Below, piece after piece: positions 42,936 through 54,970 of a stretch of 64,000 bases of DNA. Source of the stretch: Hymenopellis radicata (lineage: Eukaryota > Basidiomycota > Agaricomycetes > Agaricales > Physalacriaceae); assembly GCA_015501595.1 (NCBI GenBank), contig JADNRX010000164.1:1-64000 (forward strand), given 5' to 3'. A model generated the notes under the pieces. It searched no databases and was not told the origin of the DNA. It saw only the letters and a program-made list of their open reading frames with translations. How positions within the stretch are numbered: position 1 is the stretch's first letter; each line of letters opens with the position of its first letter. The position numbers and the translations under genes were made by a program.

Positions 42936-45900
42936 ATGACTAGCATCTCCTCCCCACGTTCTTCGACGAGTCCCTCTGAATCGTTTCTGAGCCAATACCT
43001 CCCGGCAGTGTTCCTGAACAAAAATCAGAAACATAACCCCGAGGAACCATTTGAACCAAACCCTCTGGCAAGTCCATTGGATCACCGCGCTCAACAGCGC
43101 CTATACTCGCGAGTCCAGCATGAAGCTCATCGTCGACGCGAGCTGGAAGCGGAAATCAAACCGCTCCGGGACAGGATACTAGTCGCGGAAGTACGGCCCT
43201 GGCACTGTCGCGAATCGTTGGCTAACCGAAATGTTGCAGAGACTCGAGTCCGAGAACGTCGACCTCCAGCTACGGGAGCGACAGGCAATGGACGATTTGA
43301 CGGTATATCACGTCGTAGTGGCCTATCTCGTAAAGGTGACTGATTTCTTCCCAGAGCCTCAACGCCTTCTATATTTCCAAAATGCAAGGTCGTGCCACTG
43401 CCATTGAAAGGCTCAAGTCTCTTCTTCGCGATTCGCTGCGCGAGGTCGAGGCGATCCATCATCGCTATCAAGAACAGGAACGTGTACGTTTGGTAAACGT
43501 GCATTCCTCTTATAGTGACTGACTTGTGTGGCGCAGGTACTGCTTGGAGACAACGAGAGGATTGCGGTAAGTCATTTCCACCACCATCTGTACATTCCGT
43601 GCTGATTCCTTCCAGGCTACTCTGAAGGAAAGACAAGTGAGCGTGTCAAAGTGGTTTGAATTGTATCAAGTTCTTATTTGCTTCGTCGTCAGGCCGGCCT
43701 CGAGCGCATTCAACACGCGCTCGAAGCAAGTAACGTCGCCAATAGCAAACTGGACAGTCGCCTGAAAATCCTGGAAGATGAGCACGTAAGTTATTCAACC
43801 TAATCCTGGTCCCCGTCGCAACTTTTCACTTCTTTCAATCAGACGAAACTCCTGCAGACATCGAAGGAGCAGCAAGAGCAGTCTCGCCGCGACTTGGACA
43901 AACAAGTCCGCGCATGCTCTGCGCTTGAAGTGCGTTATTCCTTGACATACGTCAACCCATATCTCATTCTTACGGACTATCTCTAGATTGAGAAGGAGCA
44001 GGCGCGAACGGCCTACGAGGAACTCGCCGCTCGCCACGAAGCCGCCGAAAAGGAAAAGGTGTGCTGTGCTTGCCGTGCCCCATTCAATTTTTAACGCATT
44101 AATCGATTACAGGGACAATCCCTCCAGGACCTCACGAGCAACGAGGCCTCCCACAACGCGTTAAAGATCCGTTTTGAGACCCTTGAAATCGAGCATGTAA
44201 GCCATATACTGCATCTGTGCTCCTCATTCCTCAGTCTTTGTCAATAAGACCAACCTCAGTCGGGCGTCAAAGGAACAGCAAGAGCAGTCTCGCCGTGACT
44301 TGGACGAACAAGTCCGCGCATGCTCTGCGCTGGAAGTGCGTTATTCCTTGACATCTGTCAACCCATATCTCATCTGTCTCTAGATTGAGAAGAAGCAGGC
44401 GCGAGAGGCCCACGAGATTCTCGCCGCTCGCCACAAGGCTGCCGAAGAGCAGAACGTATGCTGCACATGCCATTGTATTGCTTCCCCTCTAACGGATGAC
44501 TGTAGAGCGCGCAGTCGATCACGCTTAAGCTTACCCAGGAAAACCTCCGGAAGAGCGAGGTGTGTCTTTCTGTCATATCCGTCATCACCGTTTAACCGGT
44601 ACGGTAGGCCGACAAGATGGCGGCAGCTCAGCGTAATCAGGTAAGGCGAGGTGTACACCTATCTTTGCAAGAGAAGTTGACAAAAATCTAGGAGCTGCAG
44701 AGCGAACTAGACGTATGTATCTTCTCCAACATTATCGGGACTGTGGTAATGACCATGAATTAGGAGGCCAAGATACAGAGACAGGCCTTAGCAAAGGAGC
44801 TTGCTATCTTGAAAGACAAGGTAAGTATGATGAATCGTCTGAAATCTCTCTGTGTTCACCAATCGGCATGCAGCTACCAGCCTCTCAAACCCCAACGCCT
44901 CCGGCAAGTCCTGAAAAATTTGGGCGGCGTTGGATCGATCTTGTGAAAGGACCGCGCAATGGGCCAAGCCGCCTCAAAGCTTCGGACGTCATAGCTCCGT
45001 ACGTGCAAGCCGCAAAAGAGGCGATGGCGGAAACGGATGCACAATCTGTACGTCCCACGTTTCGTTGACACGCGTGTACCATTTCTCAAGCTATTCAGGT
45101 CAAGCAATCCCGCTCGTCGAAACGCCCTTCTAGGAGCAATGCCCCGACAGATGGGCATGAAGCGGACGCTGAAGGCGATGGCCATGGCATGAACGGGGGA
45201 CGATCGGGCGATGCACCTAAAGGCCGTACCAGACGACGTGTACGTGGCTATATTCTAGTATACTTCGTGTGCCATCTCTTAATCCTGTAACCCAAGTCCA
45301 AGTCCCCGAACCCAAGTTCCTCAAGGGCGCGAAGCGGCTCTCCGAGCGGCTCTCAGGGCAGCAGTCCAGGCAGCAGTCCGAGCGATTCTGAGGAGAGCGA
45401 CAATGTCACGAGAAGTGGCCATCCGCGTAAAAAGCCAGTGGTATGTCCTTTCTCCTCAGAAGCCTGCCTGAGTCATTGCCTCACCTAATAGGTCAAAACA
45501 ACTCGTCAAGTCAAGAGAACTGTTGCACGGGATATGCGATTGGTGAGATTCAACCCCGTTCATTGGACAGGTTTCTAAAGGGGTTCCAGGCGCTCGTTCG
45601 GGACATCGTGAAGATGTTGTTCAAAGTAGAACATATCAAGGAGATCGTTTACAGCACCCAGCCCAGCCCAGAAACCGTGGCAAAGTTCGAGGCCAACTCT
45701 GGAGATGGACCCACTGCAGACAACTTCGGGCTTGACGTCTCTTTCGGGACGGAAGCGATTGATAACCACTGGAATCTCGCGGCACGGCACCTTATACGCG
45801 GCCTGATAGAGAAGAAGCTGAACAAGATGTCAGACCACAAGAGCAAGAAATACAACACGACTACCCCCGCCAATGACTACAACAAGCTCATTAGATCTCT

Positions 45901-46614
45901 ATTAGAGCGCGTTCTGAGGAAAACCTTCCAATTCGAAACTTGTGTGCAGTTCGAGCTGCGTAAAAGAATGGACTTACTGGGTCATGATATTGACGAAGCG
46001 ACTGCAAGCGACATCATTAGACGCCTGATGGCCGACAAGGTAGAATACGGAGGACGATACCACAGGCGGTATTCACGGAGACATGTGGTGCGTATTCAGA
46101 CCTCAAGTTATCATGCTGGACTGACGAAGACTCAGAAACATGACGCGCGCATTCGCGTGTCCTGCCTGATGTATGATGCCGCGACGAGGACCACCAACGT
46201 GCTTGCGCAGAAAGTGTGGAGGTACATGATCGACCTTGTTCTTGTACTGGGACATGATGGCATGAGCTCCGACGAGAGCGAGCGCGATGAAGGTAGCAAT
46301 GTGACGACCTTGCGCTGCAGGCGGCTCCCATGGCGCCGCCAGTGGAAAATTGCATGACTTTGGTGGATAGTGCCAGGGAGATGACAGGCAGCATTGTCCT
46401 GCAACGCGGACCGCGTCTTATACCTCGAACCAGGCCTCCTTTGACAGAACGCGTTGAATCCACAAGGAGCTGTCCCTCTGGATTCCCCAAGGACTTGGTA
46501 GATCCGGACTGGCTGAACAAGTTAGGCCCACTGGTGGAGGAGCAGTTGAGACTTAAGGTCACAACGTCTTTCAAGTACGATAGCAACATAGAAGAAGTCG
46601 AGGTACCAAGCTAG
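42936..46614 (+). CDS. Long coiled-coil protein built from many micro-exons, late frameshift
   Basis: From ATG 42936 about eighteen short exons, nearly all joined in phase 0, encode a Ser/Thr-rich start (SISSPRSSTSPSESFL), then some 400 residues of heptad-rich helix (RRRELEAEIKPLRDRI, RLKILEDEH, SRRDLDKQVRACSALE), a basic Ser/Pro hinge near 45100-45430, and a large C-terminal exon from about 45492 (GFQALVRDIVKMLF, GTEAIDNHWNLAARHLI, RLMADKVEYGGRYHRRYSRR, HDGMSSDESERDEG). Around 46335-46345 the conserved reading moves by one base into PVENCMTLVDSAREMTGSI and continues to a stop at 46612-46614; this is either a missed intron, an error or a disabling indel. Two exon pairs with their introns are tandemly duplicated (43843-44058 and 44249-44455). 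The C-terminal part resembles agaricomycete hypothetical proteins of unknown role. Confidence 0.7.
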
Positions 46615-46705
46615 CTAGGAGAATATCAGAGTACTTGTGTAAGCTTTAATGGAAGCGGTGTTTACTGAGCCTGCTAGAAACTAGTGCCCCTCGCTACGTG
46701 ACGTG

Positions 46706-46910
46706 AAAGTGAGTGGCGACCTTGCATTTAAGACATACGTGCAGAAGAACGTGGTACGCAAAACTTCTACGACATCCTACTACTAGGGAGCATCGCTGTC
46801 TCGTGTCGTTCTCGTGTCTACACACTGTTGAACCGCCCAACCGTTGTCGTTTGGCATCAAGGCGTGTGACGGGCCCTCACCGAGTTGTGTCCAAAGCTAT
46901 CGATTGACGG
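46706..46910 (+). repeat. Dispersed repeat, related to 62603-63032
   Basis: The first 90 bp (AAGTGAGTGGCGACC ... GGGAGCATC) match 62603-62698 directly. The next 100 bp (TGTCGTTCTCGTGTCTACAC...) match 62930-63032 only on the opposite strand. So the two copies differ by inversion of one part. No coding content. Confidence 0.7.
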
Positions 46911-46984
46911 CGTGACGCGTCGATATGGTAGTAAACTTTTAAATTTCAAATCATTTCAGTATAGCCTTGGTATAGACCTACATT

Positions 46985-47600
46985 TATTTGGAACTAGCAA
47001 TGTTATTACTTGGACTTCCGCAATTGTGGGAGGGTGCATATTTTACCTCAAGTCTCATCGGTGGCTGTGTAGTATTTGGATTGACTGGCAGCTGTGCTGT
47101 GTTCTGCCCTAGTTTCGTTGACCTTCTGAAGAGTAAAGGATGGCGGCAGATGGGAGAACGTCCGAGCATTGGGCGATGAAAGGCTGAGGATTGGGCGATG
47201 ACAGGTCTATGAAAGAGTATAAGACACGAGCCAGTTCCTTTGTTGTCGAGGCTGAAAGACGAGAATGAGGTGAGTGATCGCCAATCAAGTTACCTACAGC
47301 GACCGTTCACATCCCAGTCATGTTTGTTGCTGACATTGGGAGGAGGAGCTGAAAACTAGTACAGTTGCATTGCATGTAAACTTTGTTGCATGCACGTGTG
47401 AACGTAGTCCTCGAACTTACTATATATACAGCGCGCCATCACCGACGTGTTGTGTCACCTAGGATGCAGAAAGGCAAGAAGGAAAACCATGGAAGTTAGT
47501 TGCCTTCCCGTAATCGGGTTGTCCGAGCTTCTCGGACCAACAGTCTTGGACCATTGCTGCACCAATTGAGCTATGATAGACCAGGATCTCTCCAAACCTT
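46985..47600 (-). repeat. Composite repeat copy P4: R tail + RING promoter, eroded exon 1
   Basis: On the minus strand the family order is palindrome (47521-47537, GTCCGAGCTTCTCGGAC), spacer, promoter phrase, and an exon 1 that has lost its middle (GRSPICRHPLLF). The region between palindrome and 47620 matches 26640-26720 closely, so copies P2 and P4 are sisters. The eroded exon 1 runs into unrelated sequence down to about 46985. Confidence 0.7.
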
Positions 47601-47710
47601 GTAGAAAGTACCTCGAGGCCTTGGCCTTGGCCTTGGTCTTGGTCTTGCTTTAATCATTGGTTTTATTTAGTGGAGTAAGGAATGGTGAACAAGCTACAGG
47701 ATGATGACCG

Positions 47711-47805
47711 GGGAAGCTTACATAGCTCAGTGGTAACCGTGTCTGACCCTATCCTGATGATTGGGCAGTTCGAACGCAGCATCTGCCTGATTATGAAAGT
47801 TTTTT
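47711..47805 (+). ncRNA. tRNA-like Pol III unit (SINE head or tRNA relic)
   Basis: An A-box-like TAGCTCAGTGGT (47723-47734), a B-box-like GTTCGAACGC (47768-47777) and a run of six T (47800-47805) lie in the order and rough spacing of a Pol III gene. A normal cloverleaf does not form: the 5' end GCTTACA finds no partner near GCATCTGC and the first T-stem pair is G-G. A tRNA-derived SINE head or decayed tRNA is more likely than a working tRNA. I see no second copy in this window. Confidence 0.4.
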
Positions 47806-48215
47806 GAATTGGCGTGAGCAGTTTGCAGCACTCCCTCGAAATAGACTTCGCACGAGAACCACTTCTACTTTCAGGACGCGCACACTTATACCGCGCCCTT
47901 GTTTACCGTGCTACCTCTGAGGCTTTGTAAATAGGATTAGAGCTGCATGAGGGACTAAAACAACAGTAATGCAGCAGTTGAATCTTGACAATCCTCAGAG
48001 AAAGCACATGAGGGCACTGCGTGATCTTGATGGCCTTGAACTCAGACTTCTGACTAAACCAATGTCTCGACAGCAGTACCTAACTCGTAAACTATGGTCT
48101 CTCCCAACTAACATTTAAGCAGCTCGGCAAGGTGATCCGTCGGGACCTTGCTAGCATCGCCCGTATTGACGACCACCTATGTCGTTAGAACTCAAAGTTA
48201 GCATGACAAGAGGCT
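47806..48215. other. Possible small coding relic on plus strand
   Basis: A frame reading MRALRDLDGLELRLLTKPMS and, after a stop, another reading KVIRRDLASIARIDDHLCR look protein-like, but I find no sound intron to join them. No other feature. Confidence 0.25.
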
Positions 48216-48912
48216 GTGACAAGAAGGTCACCCACCTTCTTAAAGAATGACGCATCAAGTACGGGAATGAAGGGCGTGGCGTCTGTCTATCAGCCTCTCT
48301 CCGTGCACCGAGCCGCCGACTCCCCACCCAAGGCCATCCGTCTCGACAGTCAGACAGACGTCCACAACAAGACCCGCTCCCCCACCTACGCGGAAGCTGT
48401 TAAGCTGCCTAAGGTCGTATATAATATGCAGTCCTTCATCTTCCCCAAGAAAACCGGTGCAGCCTCCAATGCGAACCAAGCTAGCGCCGCAAAAGCGACA
48501 GCGCCCATCACCTCCTTGTCGACACTCCAGCGGCAGGAATGCCTTCACGAAAGTGGCCGGCTCGTCGAGAGTGGCGTATGATGCCGTTGACGGAGAAGCG
48601 CTCCACGACGCGACTAAGCCAATCACCCGTAAGGTTTCTGATCTCGACAGCTTTCTCGGTCGATGGGATACCTGCGGCAACACAGAAACCTTCGATGGGG
48701 AGACCCTCGCGGCGTATCCCTTGCCAGAGCGGAAGTTGGAAGCTGAACTGGCGCGGATGCACAGCGCGTTGAGTGTGAGACCGACACCAGCACGAATCTT
48801 GGACTGGATCTCGGCGACTTTGGCTCGAAGAGCAGAGCAGTGGCGTTGTACCAGCCTTGCCAAGAAGGCGAGAGAAAGGCGTGTCGAGACGAATGGCACC
48901 ATCACTGAATAA
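48216..48912 (+). pseudogene. Hypothetical frame pair, frameshifted, product unknown
   Basis: Frame one (48216-48581) contains SPTYAEAVKLPKVVYN and then TAPITSLSTLQR; frame two takes over near 48540 with VAYDAVDGEALHDATKPITR, DSFLGRWDTCGNTETFDGE and a helical end (LEAELARMHSALSVRPTPA, ILDWISATLARRAEQWR) to a stop at 48910-48912. A shift of one base would join them. The antisense frame of 266 residues is more likely an effect of GC-rich codons. No domain recognised; the helical end could be structural or Gag-like, but that is a guess. Confidence 0.35.
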
Positions 48913-49806
48913 GTCGTAAATGCCTCTCCCAAGCGTTCAATTGCAATGAGCTTACCTGCTCTTGACGTACACAGGCGCAAAGTCCTTGCCCCGCCAAGCT
49001 TCGTACTTGACTTGGGTCGAGCTGTAAAGCCACCCTTCGCGCGGTCACCGACCACGAGCCCCTGCCTTCAAGGTCGCGAGCATTAAAGGGACCAATACCG
49101 CCGAGTCCGCCGACATGAGTTGCGGACTATGGGAAGTTGATAGCCTTGGTGTGCAGTGAAAATTTGGTCAGACAGAGAGCCTGTGACCAAAGCGTCGAGA
49201 GATCGCAAATCGGAACCTAAGATCGCTGAGATAGACAAGGGAAAATGAAATGAATTTACATACCGTCCTCGACAGCAAAAACATAAAAACGAACAGGCTT
49301 CCTCTGAGAGAAACTCTGGTCTGTGCCGCTGGGAGCACGACCTTGCGGAGGTTGGTAACGAAACCATAGAGCGCGCGAGAAGGTCCGGTGATAACGAACG
49401 CGCGAGGGTCGTTGTTGAGGGAAATGAACAACTTGGGAGTTATGAGCAGAGGGAGGGCCGGCTGGAATATCGGCGACTTTTAAGCCAATGATGAAAGAGG
49501 TGGCGACAGTGAGACTTGAACAGCGTTAGAAAATTCCGAATTAAAGAAGCAAACCAGGACATACATTGATACAAATGGACCAAAAACTCTTGGCCGCAAA
49601 GGTAACCCAACTGCTGGCGACATGAGGTACGGAGCACACCTTTTCTCATCCCCTTGGACGTGAAATCACCACCTCAACTAGGCAAGCCACGTTTCACCAT
49701 GGCGTAAGCAGCCGGCAGAGAGATCATCTCAATGGCGCTTTGCTTCGCAGAAGAGCAACCCCAGACCATCAGGGACAATGAAGGAGGCTGTGTGTACATC
49801 GACTCC
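48913..49806. other. No supported gene
   Basis: Minus-strand frames at 49083-49650 include a protein-like run (FISLNNDPRAFVITGPSRAL), but I cannot extend it to a gene. Possibly a fragment of something larger outside recognition. Confidence 0.35.
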
Positions 49807-50006
49807 GATTGCGCTCCCGCAGGACACAGAGTGTACCCGCGACATCGACTCCAAACAGTCGTAAGGGAGGTAAACCCTATGACTACTGGGCCTAGATGAG
49901 CATACATCGATTGCGCTCCCGCAGGACACAGAGTGTACCCGCGACATCGACTCCAGACAGTCGTAAGGGAGGTAAACCCTATGAATACTGGGCCTAGATG
50001 AGCATC
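49807..50006 (+). repeat. Tandem repeat, two units of 102 bp
   Basis: Unit 1 (49807-49908) and unit 2 (from 49909) both begin GATTGCGCTCCCGCAGGAC and include ACCCGCGACATCGACTCC and CGTAAGGGAGGTAAACCC. A flanking phrase CGCAGAAGAGCAACCCCAG appears both before (near 49746) and after (near 50031) the array, so a larger unit may have been duplicated earlier. Confidence 0.8.
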
Positions 50007-50173
50007 CGGTTTAGCCGTGAAATTTCGCCTCGCAGAAGAGCAACCCCAGAGGGGAACAAGAAAGCTGACGCTGCGTGTACATCGACGTCGGCGTCAAGAA
50101 ACAGTATTCGCTCGCTTATCTCATCAACCTAATCAAGTCAACTCTGTCCCCGGCCCGTCCGGCCCGTCACTCA

Positions 50174-50535
50174 GTCCGAGCCACTCGGACGACCCATTTT
50201 GGGCCGCTGTATGACGGGCAAGGAAATACTTTCTCACGCTTCTGCCCTTGCTTCTTACCATCGTGCACAAAGTCTGCATAGGCGCGATAACGGTGAGCGC
50301 CTTCGATTTTCGGTACAGCATTTCCCATCAGGCTTGCAGGTTCTCTACCGTGAATGGCCGCCAAGGAAACGACGGGCTTGGATTGAGTAGGCGCCGTTTG
50401 TTGCCCACGAGATACAATGCTAAAAACATTTGGCTACCAGGATTATCGTTGTTCACTGCACCGAACTCTTTCCAACGTCTGGTCTGTCCGTTGAGTGCAT
50501 CTTTCCTGAATCAATTCGGTTTTAGTTGACTAGAT
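50174..50535 (-). repeat. R repeat copy, palindrome at 50174-50190
   Basis: Antisense R copy within the inverted duplication of 6548-7440. The palindrome reads GTCCGAGCCACTCGGAC, with a changed centre but unchanged arms. Confidence 0.8.
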
Positions 50536-50598
50536 TATCTCTAGATCGATCTGCCCAGTTGTGGCCCATCACGTCGTTCACCACAAGCGTACAATGAC

Positions 50599-51052
50599 CT
50601 ATCTAGGTCGTCTCATACATATTACCGCCTCTACCGCTTTATCTGTATCATACACTCCATTGACAATTTGAGCGACTTTCGTCACATGCTGAAGTATCTC
50701 TTTTCGATTTTGGTGGGGGAATGTCTGCAGTCGTGAGTGCCATTTGTCGAGATGAAAATGGATGCGGGACGTCCGGACCAAATTTTTGTATTCCTCCCAC
50801 GACAACGCTGTCTTTGCGTAGGTAAAGAAGGCGCGAATATTGGTTTCATTGATGGTTTCGGACTTCATCGAGTTAGAAGCGTAGGGAACAGGCCAATGCT
50901 CATAACGGTGACAGGATGAGCTTTCGAGCATTCTCTGTCGCGAAACTCCGACATTACGACTTGAAACCGGTTCAACCAATTGTCTTTGGTCGGAGGGTGC
51001 CGAAACTGTTCGTCGCGCTCATTGATAGTTCTTGTTCGACGGCCTTTCTCAT
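50599..51052 (-). pseudogene. Decayed partial copy of the HPD-motif gene
   Basis: Matches the second half of 6076-7003 in inverted orientation. A few bases lost where the other copy codes for SIPWPVLYAP shift the frame, and the HPD motif has become HLD (RIHFHLDKW), which in J-domains abolishes Hsp70 stimulation. The 5' half of the gene is absent. Clear pseudogene. Confidence 0.8.
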
Positions 51053-52322
51053 GCCCAATGGTGAATCTTTCATCGGCCCCTCATCGGAACATGCCCCCCC
51101 ATGATCTCGCAACGTTCTCCTCGAAAGTGAGCAGATCAGTGCTATAATAATAAAACTCCCTCCAAATTGCAGTACTTCCTTCATGCCAGGCGCAGAGTCA
51201 CAAAGGTCCCGATCCACGAGAATGAGTGCGAGGTTCAGGCGCAAATCTTCACATTGAATTACTAGTATAGCAACGTTGTAATGAATGTCCGGGTGCGTGG
51301 TGATGGTAAAGTATGCGCTTGCTTTGTTCTAGTTCCAAATCCGGTTCCCTCAGCGGCGCCTCGTTAAATCGCTAATCGGGGGAAGTCTTAGGCTCGCTCT
51401 GTCAAGCTGTTCAGGCTCCCGCTGATCTTGGGGGTGGTGGTACCACGAGAAGGATCGAATGGAGGGGAGCGTCGTGGCGGAATTGAGATACGAGCCGCCG
51501 GGAGGTCCTGGGCTGTGGCTGAGGGGGGGGGAGCACCGCCGCCAACGCTGCTGATGCGACGTTGGTTGAGGAGATGATGTGACATTGGACGCCTCGGGCG
51601 GCTTTTGTCCAGACCGTCGATTTTTCGAGGGCGACGACGACGGAGCCTCGCTCGTTTGTGGCTGGGCTTGAGACGTTTTGCTAGGTCACTTCAACGACTT
51701 GCCGGCAGAAGAGTCCGTCAGATCTAGAGTTGTTCGGCTAGGCTCCGAACGTGTTTTATGCCCATCATCAATGCATCATGCCCCACGCACAGTATCTGAA
51801 TGATTCAATGAATCGCGATATTGCTGGCAGCATGGTCGAATGAGCGAACAGTGCCGGCATTTCGGAGAGTTTTTCGAGACGACTGAGACTAAGCACTAAG
51901 TACACTGTCTGGGGTTTTCTCGCGCTGCTCAACACGCGGAGACTCTCTCGGTGTCTTCCGCGCTGCTGGCATAGGAATGGGGATATCGTGCTTCAGGCTT
52001 CTGGAGGGCGATGTCGTCTCATGCTTTTTGAAGACGGATGCCGCATTGAGACATTTGGGAATCTTACTTCTCTGAGGCGACAAACTTTCCGAATCTTTTG
52101 ACTCCAAACAGTTCGGCGCTCTTCTCGTTTGGGTGGAAGTTGTCTCTCACTTCAAGGCTCCCGGAATGATTGATCCTCTTCTCATGAAGCGCCAGCAATA
52201 AAATCGAATCGCTCGACACTTAATTATGCATTCGTCTTGATACTGTGACGGGGCAGTGGGCTATCATTATTCTAGGTCATGTTCATTTCAGAAGCTTACA
52301 ACTATCAAATACCCTAATTCTA
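51053..52322 (-). pseudogene. Remnants of a disordered, Ser/Pro-rich protein gene
   Basis: Minus-strand frames at 51889-52107 (SLSPQRSKIPKCLNAASVFK) and 51388-51585 (PPSATAQDLPAARISIPP), and the stretch near 51600-51715 also found at 26935-27050, look like exons of one low-complexity protein. I could not connect them without stops. Some sequence near 51100-51115 (ACGTTCTCCTCGAAAG) also resembles the RING exon 1. Confidence 0.35.
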
Positions 52323-53975
52323 CTACACCGGAACAGTAGAAATTCCGGTTATAAAAGTTCTCGTCCCATCCGGAATCCGCACGTAAATTTTGCCTTTTAG
52401 TTCGCCGTGTTTCTTCCACCCTTCATATGTTTCCCAGCCTTCGCAGTCCTGTAGATGTTCCACGACAGTGATCTCGATGGTGCGCGGAACAGCTACGTAG
52501 TCGATCCGCAGGACAGCAGGGGAATACACTGTCGAGTGCCGTCGGTCAAGAAAATCAATGACGAGGTTGGGCATCTCTGCCTTACAGAGTTGCAGGTCGT
52601 GGTCGACGATGGTGTTAAGGAACTCCAGATCACAACCATTGGGCGGGTTAGCGTGGCCGTCTGTCAGTGTGATTCAGTTCCAACCACATCATACAATACA
52701 CATGCTACCAACCTCGACGTTCCATTTGCCGTGTCTGACATTTTGGTTTGTGGTCATCCTTCCAGCTTTGCTTCTGGCAGGTTCGTCCACAGTAGTAAGC
52801 TGTACGACAACCGCTGCAGCGACGCAATCGAGTTTCAGACATGGAAATGCACTGGGTGAAAGATGAGATAAATTGTGGCGCACAAGGGAAGATGTTACCG
52901 ATTTATTCCCACAGGAATCTACGTGACGTTTCTTGGCCAACCATCGCTGACTGACGGTGGTCTTCAGCGCCTCCCATGCGGCCCACAATTCCCCCGTATG
53001 ATCCATCGTCTGCTCGATATTCGTCCGAAGCAGCTTTTCTACCGACAAATGGGCCTCTTTGAGTACCGGTCGGTAAATCGTGTGACTGTTTATGATATTA
53101 ATCAAGCCCACGACGGCACTGGCTGGTGTAACGCCCTCCGGTACCGTCGAGTCCAAGATTGCCGGTGAGTCGCAGAGGCGTTCGAGTAATCCACATCGGA
53201 TGGCCTCTGCAACCCACAACCTTCCAATCGACACAGATTCCCAAATAAAGCGTATTGTCACGACGAAATCCGTCTCGATGTCCTCCGGGGTGGCGGGCTC
53301 GCCAGATGCAGTTATCAGTCGATGAGGAGGAACAAGCGCCCATTTAATACCGTCTGAGGCTAGGAAAAGCCGACACAATTCAAGCGACACGCGAGAGCAC
53401 ATCGTGATCGTCGACAATAATATCAAGCGCACATTCAATTCGTTCAGGCCGACAGCCAGACGTCGAATACAAGAGTGTGCGAAAAGTTGCGGAGGTTGTT
53501 CGTCAAGGACACCCTTGAAGGCCGCAAAAGTCAACGTCCTTTCACCCTCGGCTGTGAACGCGACCCCACGTATGGTAGTCCAGTAGAGATGGATGAGTGA
53601 GAAGGAAGATCTTTCGGTCGTCAAAGCACGCGCCCAAAGTCGTGTCCAACAGTCCATGAATGGGGGCTCTGCGAGCGCATGCATCACATGCTGCTTATGA
53701 ATAGAAAGATGGGTGAATGGGACCAATAACTTCATCTGGACATCATCCTCAACGAGGAATGGGCTGTCCTCGAGAACGTAGAGTCTGTTGAAGGCGACGA
53801 AGCACTTCATCATGTCTGGGAGCATTGGGACTAATCGAGCTTCAAGCTCCGAAGTTGACGAAGGCCCACTCGACAGGCCTGAGGAGATGGACGTGAAAAA
53901 GGCGTTTACTGTATCGTAAAACTTCTTTTTGACATCTAGCGCGGAGGCGGTTGTCGGAACGACGACAGTGCTCAA
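52323..53975 (-). CDS. MYND zinc-finger protein (paralogue 2)
   Basis: Same layout as 22471-24150: a long first exon from ATG 53975 (DALDVKKKF-like start, then helical repeats such as LFAHSCIRRLAVGLNELNVR and IGRLWVAEAIRCGLLERL), ending RWLAKKRHVDSCGNKS. An intron leads to the MYND core ETRLRRCSGCRTAYYCGRTC, QKQSWKDDH, and a last exon ending YVRIPDGTRTFI with a stop at 52323-52325. Relative to paralogue 1 the two are clearly diverged throughout, so the duplication is old; both keep the zinc ligands, though the usual DW of the motif is SW here. Probably functional. The 5' flanks are also related. Confidence 0.8.
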
Positions 53976-54970
53976 TGAGCGCTAAACCCAATGTCAGAAA
54001 TTTCGATCACGATGGAATATCACGACAGTCACCGAAAGAAAGGCTAGGTGGGACGGCGAGAGTCGTTTGGGGGTCACACTGTGAACGTAGCTGCGTACAT
54101 CCATCGTGAATAACAAGAATCTCCTTAGAAAGATGTGGGAGTGGCGTAGGTGAAAGACAAAACTTGTCTTATGGCACAGCGCATGGTCCAGACTATTTGG
54201 GCTCTTGATCGTCATCTCTTTCATGGACAAAGGCGTGCCACCTCCAATCTCATCACAACAAAGCGGTGATTTGTTGAGTCTACCGCTGTCCACCACGCGT
54301 CATTGGGTGTTCTTGACGAACATGAGGCGCCATGCCTTGTTCAAAATCCCAGCAAACTTCTCGTGAGCGCTATGCAGCGCATCTGTCATTCGACAACTTC
54401 TCGGAATCTGAAAGCCCCACATGAATTCCAACGTGACCCGATGGCGATGGATAGAAGCCCTTCCGAGCGATCGTCTCCTGCATATTAGACCCGCTCGGCC
54501 AGGCACGTCGGCTGACGATCTCATCTTCTGCAGGGTTTCTGTCCTTTCACCGGTCATTAAAGAATGCCGAAGATCGTGTTGATCAAGACCAAAAGCTTCG
54601 CTCTAGATCTTGTGTTATTTCAGCTTGGTATGCGTGTTTTCCTGCGGGATGAGTTGCCACGCGCCGACGACGACGCGACCGCTCTCCCATGATTCGGTGC
54701 CGGTCTTTAGTCTTCTGGCTGAGTACGCTTCCCGTACCGCTTTCAAAGGCTGTCCGGTCGTTCAAGGACCAAGCAAGGAGAGGCGTCTTTCATGAACCCA
54801 TTGTTAAGAACAACATAAACGTTCCATTGTTGAGAACACGTATAAAAGACGGGAAATCATCCTGCTTCAAGCCACTACCAAGTGATTCTTCTCCTAGTTC
54901 TAGGTATGAACCCGGTATATGGCTGCTTCGTGTGCTGATTGATTCGATTCAGACTTCTTAAACTTTCGTT
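53976..54970. promoter_or_regulatory. Intergenic region between MYND and BTB genes
   Basis: Contains both divergent promoters. The MYND-proximal part has the conserved block GATGGAATATCACGACAGTC (about 54010) and the CACCACGCGTCATTGGGTG block (about 54290) seen near the first MYND gene. No gene of its own is supported. Confidence 0.5.

Larger units (their letters stand above)
41606..43581. repeat. Inverted segmental duplication, copy 2 (partner 576-2577)
   Basis: Probably the source copy: the coiled-coil gene continues beyond the right boundary through all its exons, whereas in copy 1 it is cut. The R repeat is also longer here. Confidence 0.92.

Noticed and set aside
48255..49055. 266-residue minus-strand frame
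   Set aside because: It has no motif and its plus-strand counterpart is more protein-like; I consider it an effect of GC-rich codons.
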